DNA of 57,107 bases from CAZJRB01 sp964547995 (GCA_964547995.1 CAZJRB010000034.1:1-57107), one strand, 5' to 3'; positions 33,720-43,763 are shown, counted from the first letter of the stretch. Numbers and translations are program-made. Notes: a model not told the origin generated them from the letters alone.

Positions 33720-35972
33720 CTATCTCGGGGGCTGTTTCGGCGAAATGCAATAGGCCTCGAACTCAATGACGTGAAACCGAGGAATAGGAGCACTATTATA
33801 TAAACCGAACAGCTTGATTGCCTTTACCGATCGCACGGGAAACTGAACCTGTTGCCAACTCCGCCATTGGCCTTTGCTGCGATCCGCAAGCGGAATGAAA
33901 TTCTTGCCGTCCGGCGAGGTTGCAATAGCATAGCGGTAGAATCGGTTGTCGCCATCCCAAAGCTTCAAGCGAATCTCCCGAAGTTGGTACACTTTGTTCA
34001 GTATGATTGTCCATTCACAAGGGTAATCACCGTATGCGAATCCTTCGCGATCAGAGATAGTTCTTGTGTCACCATCGAGCAATACTGGTGCGCGCTTATC
34101 GACGCCGGTAACCGCAGTCCCGTTACGGGCCAATGCCACATTACCCGGTTGGACGACACCGCGCAGTTTTGGCTCGGAGGGTTTTGCGGCTGCTGTCAAC
34201 TCTTCCAACCGTTTCTCGATTCTTACCTTGTCGAGGCCTTTCAGTTTCGGCAAGGCCTGTTTGTACCAGAATACTGCCCGCGACTGAATTTCCGGTTTTG
34301 CCAGGCTTTCTTCCGTTTCGGCGCGGTCCCACCAACCGTCGGCCAGTTTTGTCCGATCGTTGGGATCTGCAGGATGGTCCATTTCCTGCCGGGCCAGATC
34401 GGCCAGTTTTGGATCCCGGCCTTTGGCAAGATAGGGAATCCCTTTCTTCCAATCGGACTTGGTGAAACAATACCACCTGCCCGCCGCCAGGTTCGACTCC
34501 GGATCGTCTGGCGTATCCTTCAGCACGTCGAGGGCCTTCTTGGCCGAGGTGAATTGCAGCTTCAGCCGATCCAGCTTGCGGTCACGCATCTTCAGTTCGC
34601 GCTCGAGCTGCGTATTCTTTGCCTTTTTGGCGGCTGAAATCGCCAGTTTCGTGAAATGCCCTGCCACGTCGAAGTCGTCTCGGTCCGTGGCCGATTCGGC
34701 GAGTCGCAGCGCGGCATCGACGACCTCTTGACCCGTTTCCGTGCCCCGCGGTCCCGCCCGCATCGAATCGACTACCCTTGTGAGCAGATGGGCCTTCACG
34801 GCCAGCGGGTCAACACTATAAAGCCGCTGCATCCGGTCGACGATGTCAAACGTATTGGTCAGCTCGCCCGCCCCGGCAGACGTCTCACAGGCCATTCGCA
34901 TCAGAACAAACCGGTCGGTCGGGACATCGTCGGTTGCCAGGGCCTGCTTGTACAGCTTCGCGGCCAACGCCAGCTTTCCATCCGGCGTCTTGGCGCCGTC
35001 GAATTCCTTCTCGAAGATGTCTCGGATCTTCTGCTCCACTTTCTTCTGGTCAGTGCGGTCGGGGACGGGCAGTTTCCTCTTGCCCGGCGGGGATTTCGGC
35101 TGCGGCGGCTCGGGCGATGGGGCCTTGGGACCGGGCCCGGACGGTCCGGGGGCAACAGGCTTGGTTTCATCCGTTGCACCGAGCAAATCGCCCAGCAAAG
35201 GCGCCGGCTTGTTATCCTTGGGTGGTGTGGTTTCCACGTTGCCGGGTTCGACCGGCTCGTCCTTTGAGTCAGGTTGTTCCGGTGAAGCGGCTCGCGGCTG
35301 CGGCGGTGTTGGCTTCGGGGCCGGCACGTTTGGCTCCACCGGTTTGGGCCCTTCGGGTTTCGGTTCCGCCGGAAGAGCGGCATTGTTTTGGCGGTCATCG
35401 GACCGGGCCTGCGGCGGTTCCGTCACACTGGTTTGTTCCGCAACATTCTCGTCGTTCGTGCTGCTATCCCGGCTGAAAAGGAAGGCCAAACCGGCGGCGA
35501 TCAACACGACAACCGCACCGATAGCCACGGGGAGCAGCCACGGCCTTCCCTTACTGGCATGGCCCGACAGACGCGAGGCGACCGACGTGGAATCTATATG
35601 GGGAATCTCCGGTCCTGCGGTGACGGCGGTCCCAGACGAACGCCTGGGCCCGGCTTTGGGCGGAGGGGGGACGGCCGTTTTCTTTTCTGTCTCCAACCGT
35701 TGTCGCAGGGCCTCGTCGTATTTGGCCTTTTTCTTCGAGTTCAGCAGGCAGACCTTCGCCTTGGCGATCTCGTTGAGGATTTTTTGCGACTCCTTCGAGT
35801 ATTTCCCGCTTTGAAAATTCTTGATCTGGGCCATTCGGCCGTCGACGGCAATGGCGATTACGTCCGGGTCCGGTTCGAACGGTTCAATCCCCAACAGCCG
35901 GTAATGGTGCGGCGGCTGATCCTGGGGTGGAATTCCCAGCCACTTGCGATAAGGATCAAAGGAACTCGGCAT
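33720..35972 (-). CDS. J-like domain membrane protein with proline-rich linker and discoidin-like end
   Basis: A 750-residue protein of planctomycetal type. Residues 1-95 form a J-domain-like helical module (DPYRKWLGIPPQDQPPHHYR, then LLNSKKKAKYDEALRQR) lacking the HPD tripeptide of true DnaJ. A single membrane segment is at about 145-167. Residues about 185-320 are Pro/Glu/Lys-rich, presumably extracytoplasmic, then a helical, TPR-like section, and the last 140 residues resemble a discoidin/F5-8C-type fold with GVDKRAPVLLDGDTRTISD. No enzyme motif is seen. It is the only non-sugar gene inside this part of the locus, and the duplicated epimerase ends suggest it was inserted. Function unknown; glycan or cell-surface binding is an inference. 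Confidence 0.82.
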   Translation of the reverse strand: MPSSFDPYRKWLGIPPQDQPPHHYRLLGIEPFEPDPDVIAIAVDGRMAQIKNFQSGKYSKESQKILNEIAKAKVCLLNSKKKAKYDEALRQRLETEKKTAVPPPPKAGPRRSSGTAVTAGPEIPHIDSTSVASRLSGHASKGRPWLLPVAIGAVVVLIAAGLAFLFSRDSSTNDENVAEQTSVTEPPQARSDDRQNNAALPAEPKPEGPKPVEPNVPAPKPTPPQPRAASPEQPDSKDEPVEPGNVETTPPKDNKPAPLLGDLLGATDETKPVAPGPSGPGPKAPSPEPPQPKSPPGKRKLPVPDRTDQKKVEQKIRDIFEKEFDGAKTPDGKLALAAKLYKQALATDDVPTDRFVLMRMACETSAGAGELTNTFDIVDRMQRLYSVDPLAVKAHLLTRVVDSMRAGPRGTETGQEVVDAALRLAESATDRDDFDVAGHFTKLAISAAKKAKNTQLERELKMRDRKLDRLKLQFTSAKKALDVLKDTPDDPESNLAAGRWYCFTKSDWKKGIPYLAKGRDPKLADLARQEMDHPADPNDRTKLADGWWDRAETEESLAKPEIQSRAVFWYKQALPKLKGLDKVRIEKRLEELTAAAKPSEPKLRGVVQPGNVALARNGTAVTGVDKRAPVLLDGDTRTISDREGFAYGDYPCEWTIILNKVYQLREIRLKLWDGDNRFYRYAIATSPDGKNFIPLADRSKGQWRSWQQVQFPVRSVKAIKLFGLYNSAPIPRFHVIEFEAYCISPKQPPR

Positions 35973-36011
35973 TACCTTGTTACTCCTACCCCCTACTTGG
36001 CGAACGTGCGG

Positions 36012-36140
36012 TTATTCGGTCCCTTCGATGAAGTCCTCGCGCCGCGACAGCGAGAGAGCGTCATACCCCGCCTCCACGGCCAGGCGCATCACATGCCTGC
36101 CGAGGAATCCGGTGCCGCCGAGAACTATTACAGTGGGCAT
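36012..36140 (-). pseudogene. Epimerase 5' fragment, duplicated
   Basis: A 42-codon frame from ATG at 36140 to TAA at 36012-36014. The first 105 bases (36036-36140) match 33594-33698, the start of the intact GDP-fucose-synthase-like gene, at 95 of 105 positions, and at 90 of 96 once the first three codons are set aside. Beyond that the sequence is unrelated and stops. It begins 1 bp after the acyltransferase stop. The J-like gene lies between this fragment and the intact copy. This is a partial duplication, most likely a by-product of the insertion or rearrangement that placed the J-like gene here. Confidence 0.85.
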
Positions 36141-36141
36141 G

Positions 36142-36687
36142 TTAGTCCAGCAAAAGCTTGATTGGATACCCGAGTTTTCCGGCAAATTCTAGCATATTTG
36201 CATGGGAACGGGTTTTGATTGGTCGCGCAGGGCTACCCACATAAACAGTCCACGGTCGTGTACTGTTTTTCAGCACAGCACCTGCCCCAATCACACTGCC
36301 TTGTGCGATGGTTACACCCGGGAATACCACGACATTCGTACCAACGTTGGCTAAATCCTCAATGATAACCGGCTCGCAAATCGATTTGTCGCGATACTGT
36401 CGTGGCATGACTGGCCCCGTACCAATGAGCCCTTCGCCGAGAAACGCATCGGTCCGGCAAATGATGCGGCATCCCGCAGCCAAGTTGGTGAAGTGCCCCA
36501 TTTTCAGTAGTCCATCTTCACCACCGATTACCGAAACGTGCGGCCCAATGTGTACATAATCACCAATCTCAAGCCGCGTTGTACAGTAGAAGTAGCTGTC
36601 AATTGCGACGTGGCTACCTAGTATTATCTTTTCGGGTAGCCGAATAGACACTTGATCGGCAATTACGACGTCCTCTCCGGTGATCAT
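36142..36687 (-). CDS. Left-handed beta-helix acyltransferase
   Basis: A 181-residue hexapeptide-repeat protein. Repeats such as VVIADQVSI, IGDYVHIGPHVSVIGG, VIIEDLANVGTNVVVFPGV and IAQGSVIGAGAVLKNST form a left-handed beta-helix, and it ends VYVGSPARPIK, the usual finish of the sugar O- or N-acyltransferases. It most likely acetylates the amino sugar made with the aminotransferase next door. Trimer formation and an acetyl-CoA donor are family properties. The DegT-type gene is 28 bp upstream. Confidence 0.88.
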   Translation of the reverse strand: MITGEDVVIADQVSIRLPEKIILGSHVAIDSYFYCTTRLEIGDYVHIGPHVSVIGGEDGLLKMGHFTNLAAGCRIICRTDAFLGEGLIGTGPVMPRQYRDKSICEPVIIEDLANVGTNVVVFPGVTIAQGSVIGAGAVLKNSTRPWTVYVGSPARPIKTRSHANMLEFAGKLGYPIKLLLD

Positions 36688-36715
36688 GACCTTTCTCTTT
36701 GCGCAAACCGAACAA

Positions 36716-37813
36716 TCACCATCCCGACTTTACAGCCCCAACCACACTTTCGATATCTTCCGTTGTCAACCCCGGGTGCAGCGGCAGTGCTATTTGACGT
36801 TGCTCGAACGTTGCTTGCCCCGGCAGGTCTCCGCGCCGGCCGCCGAAGACGCTGAAACGGTCGATCCGCCGGTGGACGACCGACGTGGGGATACCCCGGT
36901 CCTTTAATTTGCGGATGAAGTCTTCGCGGCGCTCGACCAGCAGTGTGAAGAGCCAGTAGGCGTGCGTGCGGTCGGCGTCCGGGCGCAGTAGCGTAACCCC
37001 GGGCGCGTCCGCAAGCTGTTCCCGGTAGTGCCGGCCGATCTCCTGACGCCGGGCCAACATCTCGGGAAATGCCTCAAGGTTTCCCAGGCCGACCGCGGCG
37101 GCCAGGTCGTTCATGTGATACTTGAAGCCGACCGAATCGACGTCGAACTCCCGCTCGCCCAGGATCGACGGCCTTGCGGCCTCGCGGTCGATGCCGAACC
37201 AGCGCCGCCGCCGGGCCTCGTCGTAGTCCTCCTCGTCGCGACAACAAAGGGCCCCGCCGTCGCCGGTCGTCAGGTGCTTGATTGCCTGGAAGGAGAAGCA
37301 GGTGAACCGCGAGACGGCGCCGATCGGTTTCCCGTGGTAGGTTGCCCCCAGGGCATGGGCGGCGTCCTCGATCACCGCCAGGCCGTGCCGGTCGGCGATC
37401 GCATTGATTTCGTCCATGTCGCAGGGATAGCCGGCCCAGTGGACGGGCATGATCGCTCTGGTGCGCCGGGTAATCTTCTCTTCGATTGAGGCGGGCGAGA
37501 TGTTGCCGGTTTCGGGATCGATGTCGGCGAAGACGGGCGTCGCCTGCTGCACGAGGATTGCCATACCGGTGGCCAGAAAAGTCTGAGGCGGCAGAATCAC
37601 CTCGTCCCCCGGCCCCACCCCTGCCACGGCCAGGGCGAGGTGCAACGCCGCCGTGCCGCTGTTGACCGCCACCGGACGGGTCAAGCCCAACTCGGCGGAC
37701 AAGGCAGTCTCGAACTGCTTGACCCGGGTTCCCTCACTGACGAACGACGACCGAAGTGTTTCCGCGGCGAGTTCCATTGCACGTAGGCCGATGTGGGTGT
37801 TGAAAAAATCCAT
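36716..37813 (-). CDS. DegT/DnrJ/EryC1/StrS sugar aminotransferase
   Basis: A 365-residue PLP-dependent aminotransferase. Motifs are NSGTAALHLALAVAGVGPGD, VILPPQTFLATGMAIL, VIEDAAHALGATYHGKPIG and the PLP lysine in SFQAIKHLTTGDGG (Lys179). This family converts 3- or 4-keto nucleotide sugars to amino sugars. It starts immediately after the stop of the upstream sulfotransferase (37814), so the two are coupled. With the acyltransferase downstream it forms an amino-sugar N-acylation pair. Confidence 0.93.
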   Translation of the reverse strand: MDFFNTHIGLRAMELAAETLRSSFVSEGTRVKQFETALSAELGLTRPVAVNSGTAALHLALAVAGVGPGDEVILPPQTFLATGMAILVQQATPVFADIDPETGNISPASIEEKITRRTRAIMPVHWAGYPCDMDEINAIADRHGLAVIEDAAHALGATYHGKPIGAVSRFTCFSFQAIKHLTTGDGGALCCRDEEDYDEARRRRWFGIDREAARPSILGEREFDVDSVGFKYHMNDLAAAVGLGNLEAFPEMLARRQEIGRHYREQLADAPGVTLLRPDADRTHAYWLFTLLVERREDFIRKLKDRGIPTSVVHRRIDRFSVFGGRRGDLPGQATFEQRQIALPLHPGLTTEDIESVVGAVKSGW

Positions 37814-38716
37814 CTACGCGGCGCCGTTCTCGATGATGTTGCTGCGGATCGACGGATCGATTTGCTCGTAGTCAAACCACCCGCTGAGGTCACGATCGAC
37901 CAGTTCCTCCAGTTCGTGGACGTCCCCCTCGTAGATCTCCATCAACCTCTCGAATACTTCGGGTTTGACAAGGCTGACTTCCCGGCCCTTCCATTTCTTG
38001 AAATCGGTGCGATTGAAACGCCTGTCCATCCCGGCGAACGGAGGCCAATAGCGTGACAACCCTCGCAACAGAACCGAAAGCCAGAATCGCTTGGGTACCA
38101 CGGCAGGATTCACTCGCTGCTCGACAATCGGAGGGGTAATGCTCTCGTCAATTTCGAGAAAACGACATATTTGCGAGAAAACGCTTGTCGAGTCCTGTTT
38201 CAAGTCCTCGTAGAACTTCACCAGGATTTGCTCGCGAGGGAAACAGGCTGCGTAACGTTTGTAGTACTTCGCGTAGAACCCTAAAGGGACGGCAAGGTGA
38301 TGATCCAAGTAGCTGAACAGACCATATCCACAACCATTGATCACGTTCGGGTGCATTTTGAGGTGGTATGCAGCCAGGGAGTGAAGCACCTCTACCGGAT
38401 GTCGCAGGAGATAGATAATCTTGACATCCGGAACCGCCTCTCGAATCAGACCGGGGGTCTGCTCCTGGTAATAGTAGCGGGGCGACAGTTCTCCCCAAGT
38501 CTTGATGCCGCTCTCTTCCGGGAAGTCAAACTGGGATCGATACCAGTCGAGCCCTTTTGCCCACCTGCTTCGAAAATCGTCTCGAATGAAGAAGCAGATC
38601 TCCTTAGTGGAAGGCACAAATGCTTCCGGATGCGCCTTGAGGCCCTCGCCCAGCCAGGTTGTGCCGGAGCGCGGGGCCCCAATGCAAAGAAACGTGGGTA
38701 GTCGCCCTTTAGACAT
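37814..38716 (-). CDS. Sulfotransferase
   Basis: A 300-residue PAPS-dependent sulfotransferase. The 5'-phosphosulfate loop GAPRSGTTWL is at residues 13-22, the 3'-phosphate site IYLLRHPVEVLHS at about 101-113 (Arg105, Ser113), with GELSPRYYY and EDLKQDSTSVFSQICRFLEI following. It is complete. It likely transfers sulfate to a glycan sugar hydroxyl, giving a negatively charged polymer. It is followed without gap by the aminotransferase and preceded 39 bp away by the ABC ATPase gene. Confidence 0.92.
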   Translation of the reverse strand: MSKGRLPTFLCIGAPRSGTTWLGEGLKAHPEAFVPSTKEICFFIRDDFRSRWAKGLDWYRSQFDFPEESGIKTWGELSPRYYYQEQTPGLIREAVPDVKIIYLLRHPVEVLHSLAAYHLKMHPNVINGCGYGLFSYLDHHLAVPLGFYAKYYKRYAACFPREQILVKFYEDLKQDSTSVFSQICRFLEIDESITPPIVEQRVNPAVVPKRFWLSVLLRGLSRYWPPFAGMDRRFNRTDFKKWKGREVSLVKPEVFERLMEIYEGDVHELEELVDRDLSGWFDYEQIDPSIRSNIIENGAA

Positions 38717-38755
38717 AAATCGTCGGATATTTACTTGCGCCCGTTGTGTTGCCTG

Positions 38756-40036
<1,281 letters not shown>

Positions 40037-40039
40037 TTC

Positions 40040-40978
40040 CTATACAATATCAGCAAAACGGCGTTCAATCCGGCGGAAGTAGAAGGCACCGATGAGGAAA
40101 AGCACAACGGCAACGGAAAACGACACGCCCATTTGGCCCCACTGAAACGGTTCGTGCTCATCGCCCAGCATGGCCGACCGGAAGCCGCTGATGATACCGG
40201 CCATCGGGTTGATGGCGTAGACCAATCGCCACCTTTCCGGGACCACGTTAGAGGGATAGGCCACCGGGCTGGCAAACATCCAGATCTGGACCATGAAAGG
40301 AATCATATAGCGGAAGTCGCGATAGGCCACGGCCAGGGCCGACAGGATCGTACCGGCGCCCAGGGCCGTGAATATCGTGCCGAGAACCAACACGGGGACC
40401 ATCAGTAGGTTGAGCGTCGGCGGCACCTCGTACCAGACCATCAGCCCCAACATGACCGCGAACGAAACGGCAAAATCGACCAGCAGGCTGCCTACGGAGG
40501 CACAGGGAATGATCAATCTCGGAAAATAGACCTTGCTCAACAGGTTGGCCTCGGTGATCAGGCTCTGACCGCTTTGGGAGACGGCCTGTCCGAAGAAATT
40601 CCAAGGGATCAACGCGGCGAAAACGAATATCGGGTAGGCCGCGGTGGTGAATTGATCAAGCTTGCCGAGCTTGCCGAAGAATATCGTGAAGACGACCATG
40701 GCCATTACGGGCTGGATAACCGCCCAGGCAAGGCCGAGGACCGTCTGCTTGTAGCGGACCTTGATGTCGCGCCATGTCAGGAAGAAGAGCAACTCGCGGT
40801 ATCGCCACAGCTCGCCGAGATTGACCAGGCGCCAGCCCGGCGTGGGCTCGATTACCATAAGCGGAGGCTCGGCAGCCGCGGACCGCGGCGACCCGTTTTC
40901 GACAGCGGTGTCGGTATTCCCGCCTGCGACAGGCCCCACCGTCCGGGCGGCAATGTCAAGGTTGTCTTGTTCGTGCAT
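40040..40978 (-). CDS. Polysaccharide ABC exporter permease (Wzm-like)
   Basis: A 312-residue ABC2-type permease. After a soluble N-terminal 55 residues, WRYRELLFFLTWRDIKVRYKQ starts the membrane part, with about six membrane segments and the LGLAWAVIQPVMAMVVFTI signature of polysaccharide export permeases. It pairs with the ATPase 3 bp downstream. It is the first gene of the 40-kb minus-strand run; the ATG at 40978 has no obvious strong ribosome site. It is preceded by a 362-bp intergenic stretch likely to hold the promoter. Confidence 0.93.
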   Translation of the reverse strand: MHEQDNLDIAARTVGPVAGGNTDTAVENGSPRSAAAEPPLMVIEPTPGWRLVNLGELWRYRELLFFLTWRDIKVRYKQTVLGLAWAVIQPVMAMVVFTIFFGKLGKLDQFTTAAYPIFVFAALIPWNFFGQAVSQSGQSLITEANLLSKVYFPRLIIPCASVGSLLVDFAVSFAVMLGLMVWYEVPPTLNLLMVPVLVLGTIFTALGAGTILSALAVAYRDFRYMIPFMVQIWMFASPVAYPSNVVPERWRLVYAINPMAGIISGFRSAMLGDEHEPFQWGQMGVSFSVAVVLFLIGAFYFRRIERRFADIV

Positions 40979-41340
40979 GGAAGGTTACAGGCAGCAGACC
41001 GCGGATCAGGGGGACCCGCTGCGCGGTCGGCGCACACTCCGTTCTCGTGGGTGACAGAGCACCTTCTGCAGACGATCTCGATTTATGAATTCCATGAACC
41101 GTTGTTGTGAGTGTGCGTCCTTGCGCTTCAACAAACTGGCGCTTCAACAAACTGGAGGGCTGCCGGGACCCAAGTCGGTCCCGACCAGTGTCCCAGGTTG
41201 TGCTACTCAGTCTCTCCACAGAAAATGTCCACCCTGCCAAGAAGGTTTGCTCCCCCTAAAAAAGGGGGGGGTACCCGCATCACTCGCTCGGACAGGATGG
41301 GGTAAACATTGCTACCCAAGGATAGCACAATACCCCATAG
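40979..41340. promoter_or_regulatory. Intergenic region upstream of the export operon
   Basis: This 362-bp gap separates the EpsI gene from the ABC permease gene and is the natural promoter region for the long minus-strand run. It contains a perfect 16-bp tandem repeat (41123-41154), a 7-bp stem CGGGACC/GGTCCCG with a 6-base loop at 41164-41183, and a C5-T-A6-G8 tract at 41252-41271 that could fold into a short hairpin and might end the EpsI transcript. I could not identify convincing -35/-10 boxes. No ORF here has recognisable homology. Confidence 0.5.
41123..41154. repeat. 16-bp perfect tandem repeat
   Basis: The unit gcgcttcaacaaactg occurs at 41123-41138 and again at 41139-41154 without any gap. 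It lies about 150 bp upstream of the ABC permease start, within the presumed control region. Two adjacent copies could be a slipped-strand duplication, or a paired regulator site. Confidence 0.8.
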
Positions 41341-42048
41341 CTATAGGGATGCCGAAGGCCCTGTTGCGGGATCCTTACCTATGTTTTCCCCTGGGGTAGT
41401 GGTTGTGCAGGATTTCCGGAATTCCGGATCGTTCAACCAGCGGTACACAAAACCCGCCAATTCTTGCACGCCCTCCTCGGAGCGTTCCACGTTGTCCGTG
41501 GAGGTCTCTATGAGTACTTTGATAAGGGCAGGCCACTTCTCGCTGCCTCGCAAATCCCAACGGGCCTGCCCCATTTGGACCCGGTCGGCGATGACGTGAC
41601 TGCCAAGTTGATACCAGTAGGCCACCGTCACACGTTCACCGCGCCTCTCCCATGTTGAAAGGGCGACGGACACGGGCGCCCCGTCCGCGGCCTCAATTCT
41701 AAGGGGTGTGTCACCAAGCAATCGCCAACCGGAGGATCGGTAGCAGTTAGCCGGGTTATGGAAGGCACCGACATCGTACCGATCGAATACCGCCACGTGC
41801 AGCGCAACAGGTTCCCGCTCACCCTGCTGATAGATGCGCTGGATCGCGAACCGCGCGCCCATTTGCTGGAAGACGTCCGGGTCCAGTTCCGCCTCCCCAC
41901 CTACCCAACCATTGACGTCCAGCGGCAGGTCGTTGATGTCCCAGGGGGGCATTTCCGCACTCGGCTGCCGCCGCATCATTTTGGCGCCGCCATAGACGAG
42001 AACAACGAGGATCGCCATCATCAGTAAACGTACGGCTGTCTTTGTCAT
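41341..42048 (-). CDS. EpsI family exosortase-associated protein
   Basis: A 235-residue protein with one N-terminal membrane segment (about residues 5-23) followed by an extracytoplasmic EpsI domain: WVGGEAELDPDVFQQMG, HNPANCYRSSGWRLLGD and VAYWYQLGSHVIADR. The NPANCYRSSGW block with its cysteine is the usual EpsI hallmark. EpsI proteins accompany exosortases and can be fused to them; their reaction is not settled. The ATG at 42048 is used; a start 17 codons earlier is possible but adds polar sequence. It is the last gene of the exosortase module, 59 bp after the WecA-like gene. Confidence 0.87.
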   Translation of the reverse strand: MTKTAVRLLMMAILVVLVYGGAKMMRRQPSAEMPPWDINDLPLDVNGWVGGEAELDPDVFQQMGARFAIQRIYQQGEREPVALHVAVFDRYDVGAFHNPANCYRSSGWRLLGDTPLRIEAADGAPVSVALSTWERRGERVTVAYWYQLGSHVIADRVQMGQARWDLRGSEKWPALIKVLIETSTDNVERSEEGVQELAGFVYRWLNDPEFRKSCTTTTPGENIGKDPATGPSASL

Positions 42049-42107
42049 CAGATTCTTGTCATCAAATTCGTTGTGTACGGATAGGAACGGTGATGTCAAA
42101 ATGCCCG

Positions 42108-43670
42108 CTATTTGGGGTGTTGCCGAGTCAAAGGAGCCGCGTGCTCGTGCCCCGCAACCGACGCATGCCCCTCCCCGGCCGTCAGCACCGGTGCGGGGAC
42201 GTCTCCTTCGGAGAGTACCGATAGCTCCTTTTCCAACGGTTTAACCATATCCAGGAACTCCTGGATATTGCTGCAAGAGGATTCCTCGCAGCGGTCGCCG
42301 GCGACCTTCAGGACCCCGACGGGATGATCGGCAACCAACAGCGGCAGTTCCATCTGCCAACGGCGCTGGCGGTCCTTTTCTCCATTCGCCCGTACCCACG
42401 AGGCGTGGTAGTCCTCTCGCAGGATGGGCGAACTCACGTTCAAGTGAATCTCGTGCAATCCGAATCTGTCTGCCGATTCGGTCAATGTCTCAAAGAGCAC
42501 GTCCCACTCACCGGAGCCTTGCAGCCGGACCATGGTCTCGCGGGCGCCGTTTTCCTTGAAGGAAAAAGACGGCACGAGCGACTTCCCCATCTGTCCCAGG
42601 CGACTCCCCAGCAAAAGAACTTCGATCCGCCCGAACAGCCCGGTGGCAATGAAGATGACCACCACAGCGGTACACGCCAGCAAGGCGATCAGGTCGTTGT
42701 TAAGACACACTCCCAGCAGAGCGGCCGTGGACGTCAGGCAACAAGCGGCCGCCACCAGGGCAAGGACCTTGCGGTTGCTCCCCAGCAGCCCCAGCAACCG
42801 GTGATGCAAGTGGCCGTGGTCGGAAACGTAGATGCTCCGCCCGGTCAGTCTCCGCCGGAGGATGGCGATCACCACGTCGAAGATGGGGATGGCCCAAACC
42901 GCCAGCGGCGCGGCCAACAGCACTGTTCCCGGCCCCTTCAGCGAGCCCTGGATGGCCAGCGCCCCAACGACCAGTCCGATCAGCATGCTGCCGGTGTCCC
43001 CGAGAAAGACGCTGGCCGGCGGGAAGTTGTACCGGATAAACCCGACCAGGCTGCCCGCGAACGCGATTCCGACGACGGCGACCTCGACACGCCCGACCAG
43101 CAGGGCCATGACCGCAATCGTGAAGGCGAGGATAATCCCCACCATCGTGGCCAAGCCGTCGATCCCGTCGAGCAGGTTCAAGGCATTGATGGCGCCCAGC
43201 AGCCAGAAGAGTGTAACGGGAACGGCAAACAGGCCCAGGTCGAACGGTTCGAAACCGAAGACGCCGATGGCCCGAATCTGAAGCCCGCCGAGGATCAGGA
43301 TCGAGGCCGCGACGATCTGGCCTGCCAGCTTCTGGCGCCCGCGAAGCCCGAAACGGTCGTCGAAGAGCCCCACGGCGACAATCACCGCCCCGGCCGCCAG
43401 CAGGAACGGGAGATGGGCCAACTTGTCGTGCAGTGTCTCTTGGAACGGGTTGGGAAAGAAATACAAGGCACTGACGGTACCCACCAGCGTCAGGAAGATG
43501 GCAACACCGCCCCCCAGCGGCATTGCGTGCCCGTGCAGCTTGCGGTGACCGTCCGGACAGTCCGTCAATCCGAGACGGGGAGCAACCTTGCGGACCAGCC
43601 CGGAAAGGACCAGGCTGGCCAGGCAGGCAACGAGGAAGACGGTTACCAGTGGAAGGATCAGGGCACTCAT
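42108..43670 (-). CDS. WecA/MraY-like phosphoglycosyltransferase with C-terminal extension
   Basis: A 520-residue protein. Residues 1-350 hold ten or so membrane segments with the family motifs: DDR at 104-106, NALNLLDGIDGLA at 162-174, VFLGDTGSMLIG at 221-232 and the nucleotide-side HLHHRL at 287-292. This enzyme moves a sugar-1-phosphate from a UDP-sugar to undecaprenyl phosphate and so starts glycan synthesis. The last 170 residues are soluble and cytoplasmic, with GLHEIHLNVSSPILREDY and MELPLLVADHPVGVLKVAG, faintly like a GAF-type domain, and are absent from ordinary WecA. The gene follows the autokinase after an 89-bp gap. Confidence 0.92.
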   Translation of the reverse strand: MSALILPLVTVFLVACLASLVLSGLVRKVAPRLGLTDCPDGHRKLHGHAMPLGGGVAIFLTLVGTVSALYFFPNPFQETLHDKLAHLPFLLAAGAVIVAVGLFDDRFGLRGRQKLAGQIVAASILILGGLQIRAIGVFGFEPFDLGLFAVPVTLFWLLGAINALNLLDGIDGLATMVGIILAFTIAVMALLVGRVEVAVVGIAFAGSLVGFIRYNFPPASVFLGDTGSMLIGLVVGALAIQGSLKGPGTVLLAAPLAVWAIPIFDVVIAILRRRLTGRSIYVSDHGHLHHRLLGLLGSNRKVLALVAAACCLTSTAALLGVCLNNDLIALLACTAVVVIFIATGLFGRIEVLLLGSRLGQMGKSLVPSFSFKENGARETMVRLQGSGEWDVLFETLTESADRFGLHEIHLNVSSPILREDYHASWVRANGEKDRQRRWQMELPLLVADHPVGVLKVAGDRCEESSCSNIQEFLDMVKPLEKELSVLSEGDVPAPVLTAGEGHASVAGHEHAAPLTRQHPK

Positions 43671-43740
43671 GATGTTGTCAATCTCTGAAGTGGCGGTTTG
43701 AACTGCATGAGAACGGAATTGATGTGGCGATTGGCACGAT

Positions 43741-43763
43741 ACAGTATTACAACACAGTATTAC
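43741..43763. repeat. Short direct repeat at the autokinase stop
   Basis: The 10-base unit acagtattac occurs at 43741-43750 and 43754-43763, a 13-base period. The second copy overlaps the stop codon of the tyrosine autokinase gene. It is in the 89-bp gap before the WecA-like gene and is probably a minor slipped-strand duplication. Confidence 0.55.

Noticed and set aside
42324..43688. A 454-codon plus-strand frame opposite the WecA-like gene
   Set aside because: It is highly charged, lacks hydrophobic or domain pattern, and lies exactly opposite a gene with complete family motifs. It is an antisense frame produced by high GC content.
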